64,000 bases of DNA. It comes from Monodelphis domestica. Lineage: Eukaryota > Chordata > Mammalia > Didelphimorphia > Didelphidae. The stretch covers positions 54,068,882 through 54,132,881 of the forward strand of contig NC_077235.1 in the NCBI RefSeq assembly GCF_027887165.1. Reading direction: 5' to 3'. Positions within the stretch are counted from its first letter, which is position 1. Every line of letters begins with the position of its first letter. The notes below the pieces were generated by a model, which ran no database searches, had not been told where the DNA came from, and saw nothing but the letters and a program-made list of their open reading frames with translations. Of this stretch, positions 53,205 through 63,375 are shown piece after piece. The translations under genes and the position numbers were made by a program.

Positions 53205-53840
53205 AGGGGGCCTGCAGTCCAGGCTGTACCTAGATAGGAATCTCCGCCAGAACGTTTCGAACAAGTGGCCCTTCATCCTCTGCTTGATGACCCTCGATGA
53301 TGGGAAACTCACCACCTCTTTCTTTGGCCAGCTCTCTAATGGCAAGTTTGTCTTTGTGGCCACTCTAAATCTGTGGCTCTAGAACATATCTGCATTGTTC
53401 CAGTTCTGTCTTCTGGGGCCCAGCTGAGAAGGTCCAGTACCTCTTCTAGGTACCAGCCCTTCCAGTCCCTGAAGTCAGCTATCATGCCCCAACTACCCCA
53501 TCACTGTTCCTTTTTTTAAGCCCTTACTTACTTACATACTGTGTCTTGGTTCCAAGGCAGAAGAGTGATCAGGGCTAGGCAATGGGGGGCAAGTGACTTG
53601 CCCAGGGTCACACAGCTGGGAAGTAAGTGTCTGAGGCCAGATTTGAACCCAGGATCTCTTGTCTCGAGACCTGATTCTCAATCCACTGAGCCACCCAGCT
53701 GCCCCCAATACCCCATCACTTTTTAAATTGCAGCTTTCCAGATCCTTCAAAGGATGCCTTGTATGGGATGAACTTGTATAGCATCTCCAACTCCTTCATC
53801 ATCCTATTTGTTCTCCTGCAGAAACTCTCCAAAATGAGAT
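53205..53840 (-). mobile_element. L3/CR1 LINE, antisense, split by SINE1
   Basis: Left part: TGATGGGAAACTCACCACCT, TTCTGGGGCCCAGCTGAGAA, GAAGTCAGCTATCATGCCCC. Right part after 53708: CAGATCCTTCAAAGGATGCC and TCCTGCAGAAACTCTCCAAA. Same order as the antisense L3 at 9.4 kb, extending further upstream. Confidence 0.82.
53506..53708 (-). repeat. SINE1, antisense, with perfect target duplication
   Basis: Antisense tail, CACACAGCTGGGAAGTAAGT, TGAACCCAGGATCTCTTG and CACCCAGCTGCCCCCAA. TACCCCATCACT flanks it exactly (53494-53505 and 53709-53720), 12 bases, typical of L1-driven insertion. Confidence 0.95.
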
Positions 53841-54366
53841 GATATTGTAAGGTGCCCAAAATGCTATCTAACTGCTAGCTATCACCATCACCACCGTCCA
53901 GTGGGTTAGTTTTGCTCCCCAGCTTCATGCCATCTTCAGACCTTATAATCCTCCTTCTCAAGTGAGATCATATTTGCAAGAGCGCTTGCTGTAGTTCCTG
54001 GCACATGGTAGACACTATATTATAAATGCCTATTCCCTGCCTTTCATTGATTAAAGATGTTAAGTAACATGGGACAAGCATAGATTTCTGGGACACTGCA
54101 CGGTAGACATTTTACCATTTGTTTCCACCGTGGATTTTTTCCCATGGTTCTCAGCATTCAGATTTGGCCTTCCAAAGAAACCTACTGTTGACCTGGCTTG
54201 GAGCTTTTGTTTTAGAGTTACTCATCTCTGGTATTTGACCATAGGAGAAAAATGTCCTTTCTACTCCCTGGTCTTTGCTAAGTACCTGGATTGACCACAA
54301 GTAGGATATATAGGCACTGGTTCAGTGTGACAGGTGTTCAGTTTTGAGCATAGCATATTTTGTATG
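53841..54366. other. Mostly unassigned; MIR-like 3' scrap
   Basis: 53975-54035 reads like a MIR 3' end (CCTGGCACATGGTAGACACT). The remainder is not recognised. Confidence 0.3.
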
Positions 54367-54613
54367 TGGTTGTTCAGTAATTTCAGTCCTATTTGACTTT
54401 TGGTGACCCCATTTCTGGATTTCGTGGTAAAGATGCTGGAATGGTATGCTGTTTCCTTCTCTAGCTCATTTTATAGATAAGGAAACTAAGGCAAACAGGG
54501 TAAAGTGACTTGCCCAGGGTCACACAGCTACTAAGTGTCTGAGGCCAGATTTGAACATAGATCTTCCCGTCTCCAGGTCCTGTGTTATTTCTATTGCATC
54601 ACCTAGCTGCCCC
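54367..54613 (-). repeat. Mar-1 SINE, antisense, full length
   Basis: GTTGTTCAGTAATTTCAGTC and TTTTGGTGACCCCATTTCTG (RTE-like end), GTCACACAGCTACTAAGTGT body, CACCTAGCTGCCCC head. Confidence 0.93.
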
Positions 54614-54670
54614 TTGTATATGGTAGGCACCTAATAAGTATTTATTGAGTAAATAGATGAATGAAAACAC
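54614..54670 (+). mobile_element. L2 3' terminus
   Basis: GGTAGGCACCTAATAAGTAT then TTATTGAGTAAATAGATG. Confidence 0.6.
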
Positions 54671-54789
54671 TGTTAGGTACTGGGAGAGAAGCCAAGGTAA
54701 GCCCTGGTTGTGCTTTAATCTAGAATGGGAGCTACAATGCATGTAAAAAATGCAATATTATAAGATGGTTAAAATATAATGATATTACA

Positions 54790-56200
54790 TGCAAAACCAT
54801 ATGCTATTGATTTCTGATATGGAGGAGTTGAAATACTCCTTGTTCCTCAGTGCTTTTCCCAGGCTTTCCCTTTACCACTATCCCTCAGTAATCTTTTCTC
54901 CTTGGAACTTTACTCAATCCATATCTACCATCCAATCAAATTTCTTGTCTAACACCCTCCAGGATGCTTCCCTTTTTTCTTCAATGAGTTCTGTGCCTGG
55001 CTCAGGAGTCTTTCTCTCTTCTCATACTAAATGTCTTCAACATACATATTAAGAATCCATCTGACACTCTAATCTCAGTTCTTGAAGTTACTCATTTTCC
55101 ATGACCTCCTCTGAGCCACCTCTGTCACATACAGAAATGTTATATCCTTGTCCTTATCATCTACCACAAATGAACCACTATCATGTTCCCTTATCTGATC
55201 AACTTTATTGTCAATTTTGCACATGTGCTGCTGATCAGAGATGGAGAAAATCATGCAATCATTGTGACTTGTCTGCTACAATTTATGTTACACAGCCTCA
55301 TGTGGGTCCTCACTGCTGCTTGGCAATCTTGCTCTATGTCCTTTATTATCTCACTATTCCACTTTCTCCTGCAGCTTTTCCAAATCTTTAAATCCCTTCT
55401 CAAACCTCCCATGGCTCCTTCTCTATATATCCTCCTTTCAACTGAGAACTTTGCCTCATGTTTTGTTAAAAAATGGTGGCCATTTCCTGAGAAAAGAATG
55501 GTGGCCATTCTCTCTTCCTCATCTCACATCACCCAGATTCTTTCTGCCACTTATTCTTCCTCCATCCCATCTTACAGGAAGAGGTGGCCCTTCTTGCCAA
55601 AGTAAATCCTCTTACATGCACAAATGATCTCATTCTATCCCATCTCCTCCAGCAGTTAATGTTCCCTCTATCATGTCCACTTTCTCACTTATCAAACTCT
55701 TTGTCTACTAGGTGCTTCCCTGATGACTAATTCCCATGTCTCCCCATTCTCAAAAAAAACTTCACTTGATTAAAACATTCCATAACCTGACCTCTTCCCA
55801 CCTTTCCACTCTTCTTTCCTTCCTCTCCATATATTCTACATTCCAGAGACATTGCCCTCCTGGTTGCTCCTCACACAAGACATTCCATTTCCACACATTT
55901 TTATCTACTGTTCCCTGTCCTTGGAACTCTTTTCCTCTTCATTCCTGCCTCCTAGCTTCCTTCAAATTCCAGCTAAAATCTCACCTTCTACAGGGAGTCT
56001 TTCCCTATCCTCCTCAATTCTAGCACTTTCTTTCTGTTGATTCTTTTCAATTTATCCTCTTTATAGTTTGCCTGTACACAGTTGCTTGCATGTTGTCTCC
56101 TCCATCAGACTATCTTTTGTCTTTCTTTAAATCCTCAGTGCTTAGCACAGTGCCTGGGACATAATGGGCATTTAATACTTATTTATTGACTGACTAAACT
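54790..56200 (+). mobile_element. L2 LINE, ORF2 region to 3' end with internal deletion
   Basis: Longest L2 in the window. Pyrimidine-rich L2 ORF2 text runs from 54790 (GTTACTCATTTTCCATGACC, TCAAACCTCCCATGGCTCC, AGAAATGTTATATCCTTGTC) to about 55770 (TTCTCAAAAAAAACTTCACT). It then jumps to the last 450 bases (GGAACTCTTTTCCTCTTCAT, GTTGCTTGCATGTTGTCTCC, TAGCACAGTGCCTGGGACAT) and ends TTATTTATTGACTGACT. Frames of 85-140 codons within it are decayed L2 coding. Confidence 0.85.
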
Positions 56201-56369
56201 GTCCATTCCATTTGACCCAGAGATTGCTCTTCTAGGCATATGGAACCTTTCTTCTATTTTTTAACAAATTGCTCTGTTTTGTTCTATTCCTCGATGAAGA
56301 GATAGCCCTTCTCTTTGCCAAGGGCAACGCCTACTTTTCTACAGTAATCTCAATAATTCTCTCATTCGT

Positions 56370-56470
56370 CATGCCCAAAAAATATAAGTCTCTTCCTCTT
56401 CCTCTCTGTTGCGGGGTGGGCAACATGTTTCATCATTGGTCCTTTGGAATCACGTTTGATCATTCCATTG
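56370..56470 (-). mobile_element. LINE 3' UTR scrap, antisense
   Basis: GTGGGCAACATGTTTCATCA followed by TTGGTCCTTTGGAATCACGT is a marsupial L1 3'-UTR type in antisense. Confidence 0.5.
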
Positions 56471-56479
56471 ACAAGAGAT

Positions 56480-57245
56480 GAACAATTTTCCAAAGAAAAA
56501 GTGCCAACTATTGGCACCCATTTTGAAATGATTCAAAATTGCTAACAACTGGAGACATGCAAATTAAAACAACCCCCTCACACCCATAAACTTAGACAAG
56601 CTGACAGAAAATGGGGAAATGTAATATAGCCGAAGATGTGAAAAGACAGACATGATAATTCATTGTTATTGAACTGGGATTTGGCATAATTCTGGAAAAC
56701 AATTGGGAATCATGCCAGAAAGGTTAGTGAATTGTTTCTATCCTTTGACCCAAAGATTCTGCTATTAGGTTTACATACCGAGGAGGATAATATCAAGGTA
56801 AGACCCAACAACAGAGGTGTGCCAGAGCACCCGAGAGCTGATTATTAAATTTCCAGCATGAGCATTTATATTTCAGAAATTGGCAAACACTACAAATCAG
56901 GGTTTGATTTACTGTTCTGTTGATTGTCTAGACTTAAGAAAGTGATGGAGGAAATGTTAATAATGCAGATGGAACTTCAAAGTAAGTTGGGCATGCAATT
57001 CTTTTTTTTCTTTTGGAGAGTCATTTGTTAACAATTTACCAGCACGTGCCTGTACCTATACCAAATGATTCCTAGCAGAATTATTAATAATAACAAAAAG
57101 CTAGAAGCAAAGTATGTGCTTGGAGATGGCTAAAAAAACCTATGGATATGAATGCAATGGAATTAAATTGTCCCATAAGGACTAACTAATAGGAACAATT
57201 TAGAAAAACATGGGTAGTCTCTTGAAGTGATTCAGCATTAAGAAA
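56480..57245 (+). mobile_element. Old L1, ORF2 C-terminal half, split by a MITE
   Basis: GACATGCAAATTAAAACAAC, CTATCCTTTGACCCAAAGAT and then, after the insert, ATTCCTAGCAGAATTATTAA and GATATGAATGCAATGGAATT: L1 landmarks in order on both sides of 56812-57052. No open frame. Confidence 0.75.
56812..57052 (+). mobile_element. hAT-like MITE, copy 2
   Basis: Starts CAGAGGTGTGCCAGAGCACC and ends AGCACGTGCCTG, imperfect inverted ends. It shares with copy 1 (24008) the GTCTAGACTTAAGAAAGTG and AATGTTAATAATGCAGAT core. No coding capacity. Confidence 0.62.
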
Positions 57246-57424
57246 GTGGAGCCCAAATAACAATAAATAGGGTGACTACTGTAATGCAAATGGAAAGCCC
57301 ACCAAAGAGTAGTCAAACTATGGCCAACCGTTGCAGTCACTATTGGTAACAAATGATAACAGTTGAGCTTCTTTGCTGTTAAATGCTACAACAGTAGCAA
57401 GTGGGTGGGTCAAGGGGGTTTATG
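57246..57424. other. Unassigned
   Basis: No repeat word recognised; possibly the lost 3' end of the preceding L1. Confidence 0.2.
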
Positions 57425-57845
57425 GATCTAGAGTTGACAGTTCTCTGGGTCTATCTAGTCTAGCTATCTCACTTTACAGAAGAAGAAACTGAGACCTGGG
57501 GGGAAGGAAGGTGACTTGCTTAAGGTCCTACAAAGGATTTTAGCTTTGGAGAAGGAAGAAACCTTAGAAGTCCACTAGTTCAGCACCTTCATTTTTACTG
57601 AGGGGGAAACTCAGTCCCAAGAAGGGGAAGTGACTTGCTTAAGGTCATCAGAGACTTTTATTTCTAGAGATGGATGAAGTCTTAGAAACCATCTAGTTCA
57701 ACATTTTCATTTTACAGAGGGGGGAACTGAGACCCAGGGAGGGGAAGTGACTTGCCAAGGTCAGAAAGATGGTTAAAAGAAGGTTCAGGATCTGAATCAA
57801 TGTACTCTCACTCTAGAGCCCGTGCTTTTTCTACATTTCCACAGT
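57425..57845 (-). repeat. MIR-related SINE with three tandem tail units, antisense
   Basis: Units at about 57423-57542, 57543-57664 and 57665 onward, each running from 'AG..TGGA.GAAG..TTAGAA' through CCATCTAGTTCAACATTTTC-type text to GAAGTGACTTGCTTAAGGTC. Only the third continues into a tRNA-like head (GGTTCAGGATCTGAATCAAT). The unit is about 120 bases. Confidence 0.78.
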
Positions 57846-58251
57846 CCATTTACCAGATGAAGATACCGAGGGAAAGTGATTTACTTAAGCCATATAGGGC
57901 GTAAGTAAATCCAGAATTCAAAACCAATTCTTTGTGAATGCTGAACCCTCCCTATTCTAATTCTTTCATGGGATCTTTCAACAGATTCCAGATAATCAAG
58001 TCCAAGTTTAGGTGGACGCTGAGGAACACAAAAAGAGGGTTGGGTGCAATAGGCATGGGTTGAGGTCAGTCATGGAAGAGTGCTTTGAAGAGGAGAGGTT
58101 GATGGAAGACTCCCCCCACCCTAAACTGGGAATCCCTGGAAACCCCTTTTGTGCTTCTCCTTTCTGAGTTGCAACAGATCTTTAGGAGTCTGGGAAAGGC
58201 TGGTGTAGAAGCAATGATTCTTGAACTGCATCAGGAAGGTCAACATACACA
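57846..58251. other. MIR scrap then unassigned
   Basis: 57845-57950 has antisense MIR words (TTACCAGATGAAGATACCGA). 57950-58250 shows nothing recognised. Confidence 0.3.
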
Positions 58252-58660
58252 TTGAGATTGTCAGAATATGAATCACTGAAGGCTTTATGGATCCAGGCAA
58301 TATTCCATCTGTGGGCACAATTTCAGGCTGAAATACATAATGTCAATTGTGGTCCCCAGCTCCACTTTCCATCAGTAAAACATGACAGTGATGAAATGCC
58401 AAATGGAAATATTCCTGGGTGGAAGTACAAATTTCAAACAATAATGGCCTCATGTCAGACAATATGGAGAGGAGAAAGTTTCCTAGAACTCAGTATTATA
58501 CTTGCTAATGTATCTGCATCTCCAATGCCCAGACACAAGACTGGAGGACCAATTCCCAAATGCAGGATGGGAAATTTTCATGCACAAGGAATCGTGAAGA
58601 CAGCATCCAGGAGTGAAGGACCATTTTGGGGTTGGCTTGCCCACCAGTACCTCAGAATCT
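58252..58660 (+). other. Repeat-free stretch with a long unexplained frame
   Basis: One plus-strand frame stays open from about 58252 (first ATG 58396) through to the (CT)n tract, some 135 codons before repeat-driven sequence (KALWIQAIFHLWAQFQAEIH, later FLELSIILANVSASPMPR). No family recognised, no splice sites, no homologue known to me. Could be chance or a fragment of a lost exon or retrocopy. Confidence 0.2.
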
Positions 58661-58662
58661 CT

Positions 58663-58722
58663 CTCTCTCTTTCTCTGTCTCTGTCTCTCTGTCTCTCTCT
58701 GTCTCTGTCTCTGTCTCTCTCA
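58663..58722. repeat. (CT)n/(GTCTCT)n microsatellite
   Basis: TCTCTCTCTCTCTTTCTCTG then GTCTCT units. Confidence 0.95.
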
Positions 58723-58797
58723 TATTTAGATCTATGAGTGTACTTCTATGGAGAACTACCAGTATGAAAACTTCCCATCCCATATATACTGCCCTTT

Positions 58798-59040
58798 ACA
58801 TTTTTAAAATTATTGTAATATATTTTATTAACACCTTTTTATTACATTAATTTCTAAATATATATACCTTCCCTCCCCTTACCCCCATGATCTATCCTTT
58901 GCCAAAAAAAGAAGAAAAGAAAAAAAATTAACAAAACTAACCCAATCAAGTCTGACAGTATGTGCAATATTCCACATTCATAGTTGCCTATCTTTGGAAG
59001 AAGGGAGGAAGAAGAAAGAATCACCTCTTCTTGGGGAATA
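58798..59040 (-). mobile_element. LINE (L1/HAL1-like) 3' UTR, antisense
   Basis: CCTTCCCTCCCCTTACCCCC, a purine run with TTAACAAAACTAACCCAATC, and TCTGACAGTATGTGCAATAT: a common marsupial L1-type 3' UTR. Confidence 0.5.
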
Positions 59041-59042
59041 AG

Positions 59043-59295
59043 CTGTTGTTGTTATTCAGTTATTTCAATAGTGTCTGACTCTTGGTGACCCCATTTGGGG
59101 TTTTGTTGGCTAAGATACTGGAGTGGTTTCACATTTCCTTTTCTAGCTCATTTTGTACATGGTAAAACTGAGGAAAACAGGGTTAAGTGACTTGTCCAGG
59201 ACCATCTAGATAGTAGGTGTCTGAGGTCCAATTTGAACTTAGGAAGGTGAACCTTTCTGATTCCAGAGCCAGCATGCTATCTACTTGTGTCTACA
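59043..59295 (-). repeat. Mar-1 SINE, antisense
   Basis: TTCAGTTATTTCAATAGTGT and TCTTGGTGACCCCATTTGGG (RTE-like end), GTCCAGGACCATCTAGATAG body, worn head. Confidence 0.88.
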
Positions 59296-59317
59296 GGAGA
59301 GAAGGGATAAACTAGAC

Positions 59318-59533
59318 CTGTGTTGGAGAATTTATGGCATGCCTACTGGAGGGGGCTGCTCCTCTTCCCCTCTCCACCATGTCTGAGGACATTTCTCCCA
59401 TCACCCACCCCTCTGCCCAGCAGCCCAATGGGAGCACTTCTTCCCTTTCCTGTCTGGGATAAGGCTGGGGGCTCACATGTGGCATGAGGATTGCTATTTG
59501 GGCACTTGGTCTCTAAAAGGTTTGCCATCATAG
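59318..59533. mobile_element. hAT (OposCharlie-like) element, opposite direction to 37.9 kb
   Basis: The right end read in reverse is CTATGATGGCAAACCTTTTA then GAGACCAAGTGCCCAAAT, the recognisable hAT end. The left end CTGTGTTGGAGAATTTATGG is its worn partner. 216 bases, non-coding. Confidence 0.6.
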
Positions 59534-59554
59534 AGATCAGTATCTCACAATTCA

Positions 59555-59690
59555 TAATCTTAGAGATTTACTTTGGGGTGGTGAGAGGTGACTTGCTCTT
59601 GGTCACACTGCTAGTATGCTTTAGGGGCAGAACTTGAACATAGGTCCTTCCATTTCTCTTCTTTTCTCTCATGCTCCCAGGAAAGGGAAG
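59555..59690 (-). repeat. MIR-type SINE, antisense
   Basis: AGGTGACTTGCTCTTGGTCA, CTGCTAGTATGCTTTAGG and ACTTGAACATAGGTCCTTCC. Confidence 0.7.
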
Positions 59691-59890
59691 AAGTATTGTT
59701 TAAGGGAAAGAGCATAGGACTTGGAATCAGAGGATTCGAGTTTGAATCCTGGCTCTGCTACTTGTCACTATGCATCCTTAGGTAAGTAACTCTTTCCCCG
59801 TCTCTTGGTCTTAGTTTCCTTCTTGACCAAATGAAAGGGTGGGGTTAGATGTCCACTGAGGTCCCTTTAAGCTCTAGATCTAGGATCTTC
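59691..59890 (+). repeat. MIR-type SINE
   Basis: AGAGCATAGGACTTGGAATC, GAGTTTGAATCCTGGCTCTG and AGCTCTAGATCTAGGATC. Faces the preceding antisense copy head to head. Confidence 0.85.
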
Positions 59891-60480
59891 TTTACAACTA
59901 AAGCAAAGAGCTGGTCCCCATTCTAAGTAGGCGATGGAGCCCAAATTCACCTAGGGAAAGTCAAATGCTCATTGCCGCTATCAGAACAAACATTTTAAAA
60001 TATTCTTTTGTTGAAACAGCTTAAACAACTGCTAATGACATTGGGAATGCTGCCTCCTCACTGTGTACAGTGTGGTTAATAATGAATTATAGCTCAAAGT
60101 CGCTAGTGGCCCATGGGAGCTAAAAATATCCTTTAGGATTAAAGGGACATGTTTGCTTTAGCCTCGATTTTAATCCCGATGCAATCAAGAAGCTCATTAT
60201 CTTGGCCTTGGATCATGGCTATTTCACAGGGCTCACTCCTGTTTATTGTATAGGGTTTGAGGTAGTTCAGAACCTGCAATCCTTATTTATTGGCCCCAAA
60301 GGGAAAGAGTGGGTAGTTTAGCTTGTACATGACCTTTGTGTGAGAAAACTGGGGCTCGTTGGAAAATAGCATTGAGGACGAGAGCAATCGCTGGCTTGTA
60401 TATGAATGGCCGTCTTGTGAACTCATGCTCTGGAGAGGGCGCTTCTACAGTATAGAGGGCCTGGTGGCCCAAAATCCACA
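59891..60480. other. Repeat-free block, candidate conserved non-coding element
   Basis: About 590 bases without repeat text. Motif words include GTGGTTAATAATGAATTATA (homeodomain/HNF1-type), GCTAAAAATATCC (MEF2-like, one base off consensus) and TTTAGGATTAAAGG (OTX-like GGATTA). CpGs are retained (AGTCGCTAGTGG, GAGGACGAGAGCAATCG). No coding frame of note. Confidence 0.33.
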
Positions 60481-60504
60481 GACAACCAAAGAGTTCAGAG
60501 AGAG

Positions 60505-61129
60505 GAGAAAAGGTCCCAGGTATGCAAAAAGATTTCTAGCAGCTCTTTTAGTGCAGGCAAAGAACTGGAAACTGAAGGGATGTCCATCATTGGGCAATGG
60601 CTAACCAAGTCATGGTATATGATTGTAATGGAATACCACTGTGCCATAAGAAATGACAAGATGATCACAGAACAACCTGGAAAGATGAAGTGATGCAAAG
60701 TGCAGTGAGCAGAACCGGGAGAACACTGTTATACAGTAACAGCAACAACGTATGATGATCAACTATGAAAAAGGACTTTATTATCAGAAGTGCAATGATC
60801 CAGGACGACTCCAAGGGACCCATGACGAAAAAGGCTAACCCTTGCTATGAAAGGAATTGATGGAGTCCAAATGAAGACTGAAGCATGCCATTCTTCACTC
60901 TATTTCCACCACGAATTTTTCACTAGTGTAAGCGGTATGTGTCTTCTTTCACAACACAATGAACATGGAAATAGGTATTGCATGATAACACGTGTGCAGC
61001 CTATATCATATTACCTGCCGGCTTGAAGAAGGGAAAGGCTGAGGGGAAGGGAGAGAGCATGGACCACAAAATGTAGGAAAACAATGACTGAAAATTGTAA
61101 AGACATGTAATTGGGGGAAAAACTTATTT
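60505..61129 (+). mobile_element. Old L1, 3' end
   Basis: Encodes FLAALLVQAKNWKLKGCPS (60530-60590), then L1 3'-end text GTGATGCAAAGTGCAGTGAG, AATGATCCAGGACGACTCCA and ATGGAAATAGGTATTGCATG, and an A-rich end before the SINE1. A different, older subfamily than the L1 at 1-2377. Confidence 0.85.
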
Positions 61130-61142
61130 AAAAATCTATGCA

Positions 61143-61340
61143 CGGGGGCAGCTGGGTAGCTCAGTGGATTGAGAGCCAGGCCTAGAGACGGGAGGTCCTA
61201 GGTTCAAATATGGCCTCAGACACTTTCCAGCTGTGTGACCCTGGGCAAGTCACTTAACCCCCATTGCCTGACCCTTACTGCTCTTCTGCCTTGGAGCCAA
61301 TACACAGTATTGATTCCAAGATGGAAGGTGAGGGTTTAAA
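61143..61340 (+). repeat. SINE1 with target duplication
   Basis: GGGGGCAGCTGGGTAGCTCA head, GGTCCTAGGTTCAAATATGG B-box region, GATTCCAAGATGGAAGGTGA tail. AAAAATCTATGCA flanks it (61130-61142, 61341-61353). Inserted at the end of the L1. Confidence 0.95.
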
Positions 61341-61353
61341 AAAAATCTATGCA

Positions 61354-61952
61354 GAACCTTTGCTACCTCCATGTACCTTCTGGGCAAGCCTTCAAGAGAA
61401 TGCCCCCCCAAAAGGGATGCTCTTTGGGAAAACCAATGATGGAGCCACATACAGATTGACCCCTCAATGTTTGTTTGGGTCTGCTCTTTCTACTGTTGAT
61501 AGGCCAAGCTTTCAGAAGGCAGTAAAGGCAATGCAGGCAAGAGGGTTGCCCCAAGTCTTGGGAATCCCCCTGCAGTTTTCTTCCCTTTACATGCTTGGGC
61601 TGAACCCCACAACTCTCCGCCCCTCCTTTTGGTACAATGGCTCCAGGTGAAGTTCATCACTTCCTCCCTGCTCGGCTGTATTTTCCTCATGTCACTGCAA
61701 ACAGATTCCTGCTAGGTTGATGCAAAGTGAAAATCTGATTAGCAAACAGGAAAGCTGGCTCTCCAAACACCTCTGACCTTGAAGAACGGCTGTACAGGCA
61801 GAGGGTACTGCACATTCATGCTGTGACATTAAGGACACTGAAAAGCCCACTGGGAAGGATGACTTGCATGTCTCAGAGACACCTTGCATAAAGAACAAAT
61901 TCATCCTAGAATTGCATGGCATTTTCTGACCATTAATCCATGAATTCATTAG
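61354..61952. other. Repeat-free block
   Basis: About 600 bases with no repeat words. Frames up to 128 codons (61264-61650) begin inside the SINE and are not recognisable. A TTAATCCATGAATTCATTAG palindrome-like word lies near 61933. Confidence 0.3.
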
Positions 61953-62055
61953 ACAGCATGGCATAATGGACTGATTGGCCTTGGTATCAGGAGAACTGGG
62001 TTTAACTACCTGATTCATTCCTTCATAGCTGGATAATCCTGGACATTGACCTCCC
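61953..62055 (+). repeat. MIR-type SINE, head half
   Basis: GCATGGCATAATGGACTGAT, GGTATCAGGAGAACTGGG and GCTGGATAATCCTGGACATT. Broken by the SINE1 that follows; body words resume only weakly. Confidence 0.65.
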
Positions 62056-62057
62056 CT

Positions 62058-62255
62058 CTTTTTTAAAACTCTTACGTTCCACCTTAGAATCAATACTGTG
62101 TAGCAGTTCCAAGACAGAAGAGCTGTAAGGGCTAGGCAGTGGAGGTGAAATGACTTGCCCAGGGTCACACAGCTAAGAAGTAGCTGAGGACAGATTTGAA
62201 CCCAGGACCTCCTTTCTGTAGGCCTGATTGCCTAGCCACTGACCCGCATCTCCCC
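62058..62255 (-). repeat. SINE1, antisense
   Basis: CACCTTAGAATCAATACTGT, CAGGGTCACACAGCTAAGAA and TGAACCCAGGACCTCCTTTC. CTCCCCTCT occurs at both edges and is probably the target duplication. Confidence 0.9.
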
Positions 62256-62284
62256 TCTCTTTTGGTAGTTTTCCATTATACCTA

Positions 62285-62605
62285 ACATCAGAAGATCTGG
62301 GTCCAAATTCCCACATCAGGTTACTACTTGTATGATCTTGGGAAAGTCTCTTAACCTCAAGAGGCAATATTGTACAATGGGTAGAGAGTCAGCCTGAAAA
62401 CCAGATTGTTTTTAATCATAGGTTGTCACTGGACTATTATTGCTGATGTAACAATAGGTCAAGTATCTTTGCTTTTGTTGGTGTGGGAACTCCTTCTACT
62501 TGGGAGCTTCCTCTGACATATCCTGGCTAGGTGACCTTGGATGCTTAATCTCTCAAATCTTTAAGTAACTCTCTAAGACTACTGGTTGCAGAGACACTGA
62601 TGTTT
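62285..62605 (+). repeat. MIR scrap followed by an RTE-tailed SINE
   Basis: 62285-62360: AGATCTGGGTCCAAATTCCC, GATCTTGGGAAAGTCTCTTA. 62362-62605: ATATTGTACAATGGGTAGAG head, GGCTAGGTGACCTTGGATGC body, CTCTAAGACTACTGGTTGCA as in the RTE-tailed SINE type. Confidence 0.5.
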
Positions 62606-62614
62606 TTCTATCAT

Positions 62615-62826
62615 CTTTTTTAACCCCTTACCTTCCATCTTAGAATCAATACTGTGTATTGGTTCCAAGGCAGAAGAGTGGTAAGGGCTAGGCAATGGAG
62701 GTCAAGTGACTTGCCCAGGCTCACACAGCTAGGAAGTATCTGTGTACAGATTTGAACCCAGGACCTCCCATCTCTGGGCCTAGCTCTCCATCTGAGCCAC
62801 ATAACTGAGCCACATAACTGCCCCCT
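62615..62826 (-). repeat. SINE1, antisense, with a 13-base head duplication
   Basis: CCTTCCATCTTAGAATCAAT, GTGACTTGCCCAGGCTCACA, GAACCCAGGACCTCCCATC. GAGCCACATAACT is repeated in tandem at 62794-62806 and 62807-62819. Confidence 0.92.
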
Positions 62827-62839
62827 CCTATCATTCTTA

Positions 62840-62940
62840 ATACAGAGGCTGGATGATCACTTGTTAGGCATGTTGAAGTGGGGATTCTTTGGGGGGATTT
62901 AATTTAGGCTTATCCATGAGGTCCTTTGCCACTCTGAAAG
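62840..62940 (+). mobile_element. L3/CR1 LINE 3' end
   Basis: AGAGGCTGGATGATCACTTG, TTAGGCATGTTGAAGTGGGG and ATGAGGTCCTTTGCCACTCT. Confidence 0.75.
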
Positions 62941-62944
62941 GTTG

Positions 62945-63060
62945 TCTTTCTGATTCAGAGCCTCAGTTTCCTAATCTCTTGAATGGGCATATGATTCTCA
63001 CTGTATATATAAACCTCAAAATGTTCTAGGATTGTGAGCTGTTGTGATGAATACATTAAG
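62945..63060 (+). repeat. MIR 3' part
   Basis: GAGCCTCAGTTTCCTAATCT then AATGGGCATATGATTCTCAC. Confidence 0.55.
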
Positions 63061-63264
63061 AGGTTGATGGAGACTTTGACCCAACTACAATGTAGAATAG
63101 TTGTAGAAAATTTCCTAAATCAGACAAGTTAAGAAGTCACACAGCTGGCAAATATGAATTTTGGGGGGTCTCTCTCCTTCAGTTTACAGGGTTTACTGTG
63201 TAGAGAGTCTACTTTGCTACAGATCAGCAACTAAGCTGTAACTTCTAGTTTTAGTTGGTTGCCT

Positions 63265-63375
63265 GGGTCATGGAGAGGTTAAGTGACTTGCCCATGGTCA
63301 CACAACTGAGTATATGTCAGGATTTGAATTCGGGAACTTTTTGACTTTCCATCCACTGTAGTAGATGCTATTTCC
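63265..63375 (-). repeat. MIR-type SINE, antisense
   Basis: GGTTAAGTGACTTGCCCATG, GGTCACACAACTGAGTATAT and GGATTTGAATTCGGGAACTT. Confidence 0.72.

Noticed and set aside
52654-53382. Overlapping 166- and 165-codon frames on opposite strands
   Set aside because: GC-richer sequence lowers stop density on both strands; no domain, start context or splice signals, and the right end runs into an antisense L3.
54789-56040. Cluster of sense frames suggesting a multi-exon gene
   Set aside because: The DNA follows L2 ORF2 and 3' end text; the frames are decayed L2.
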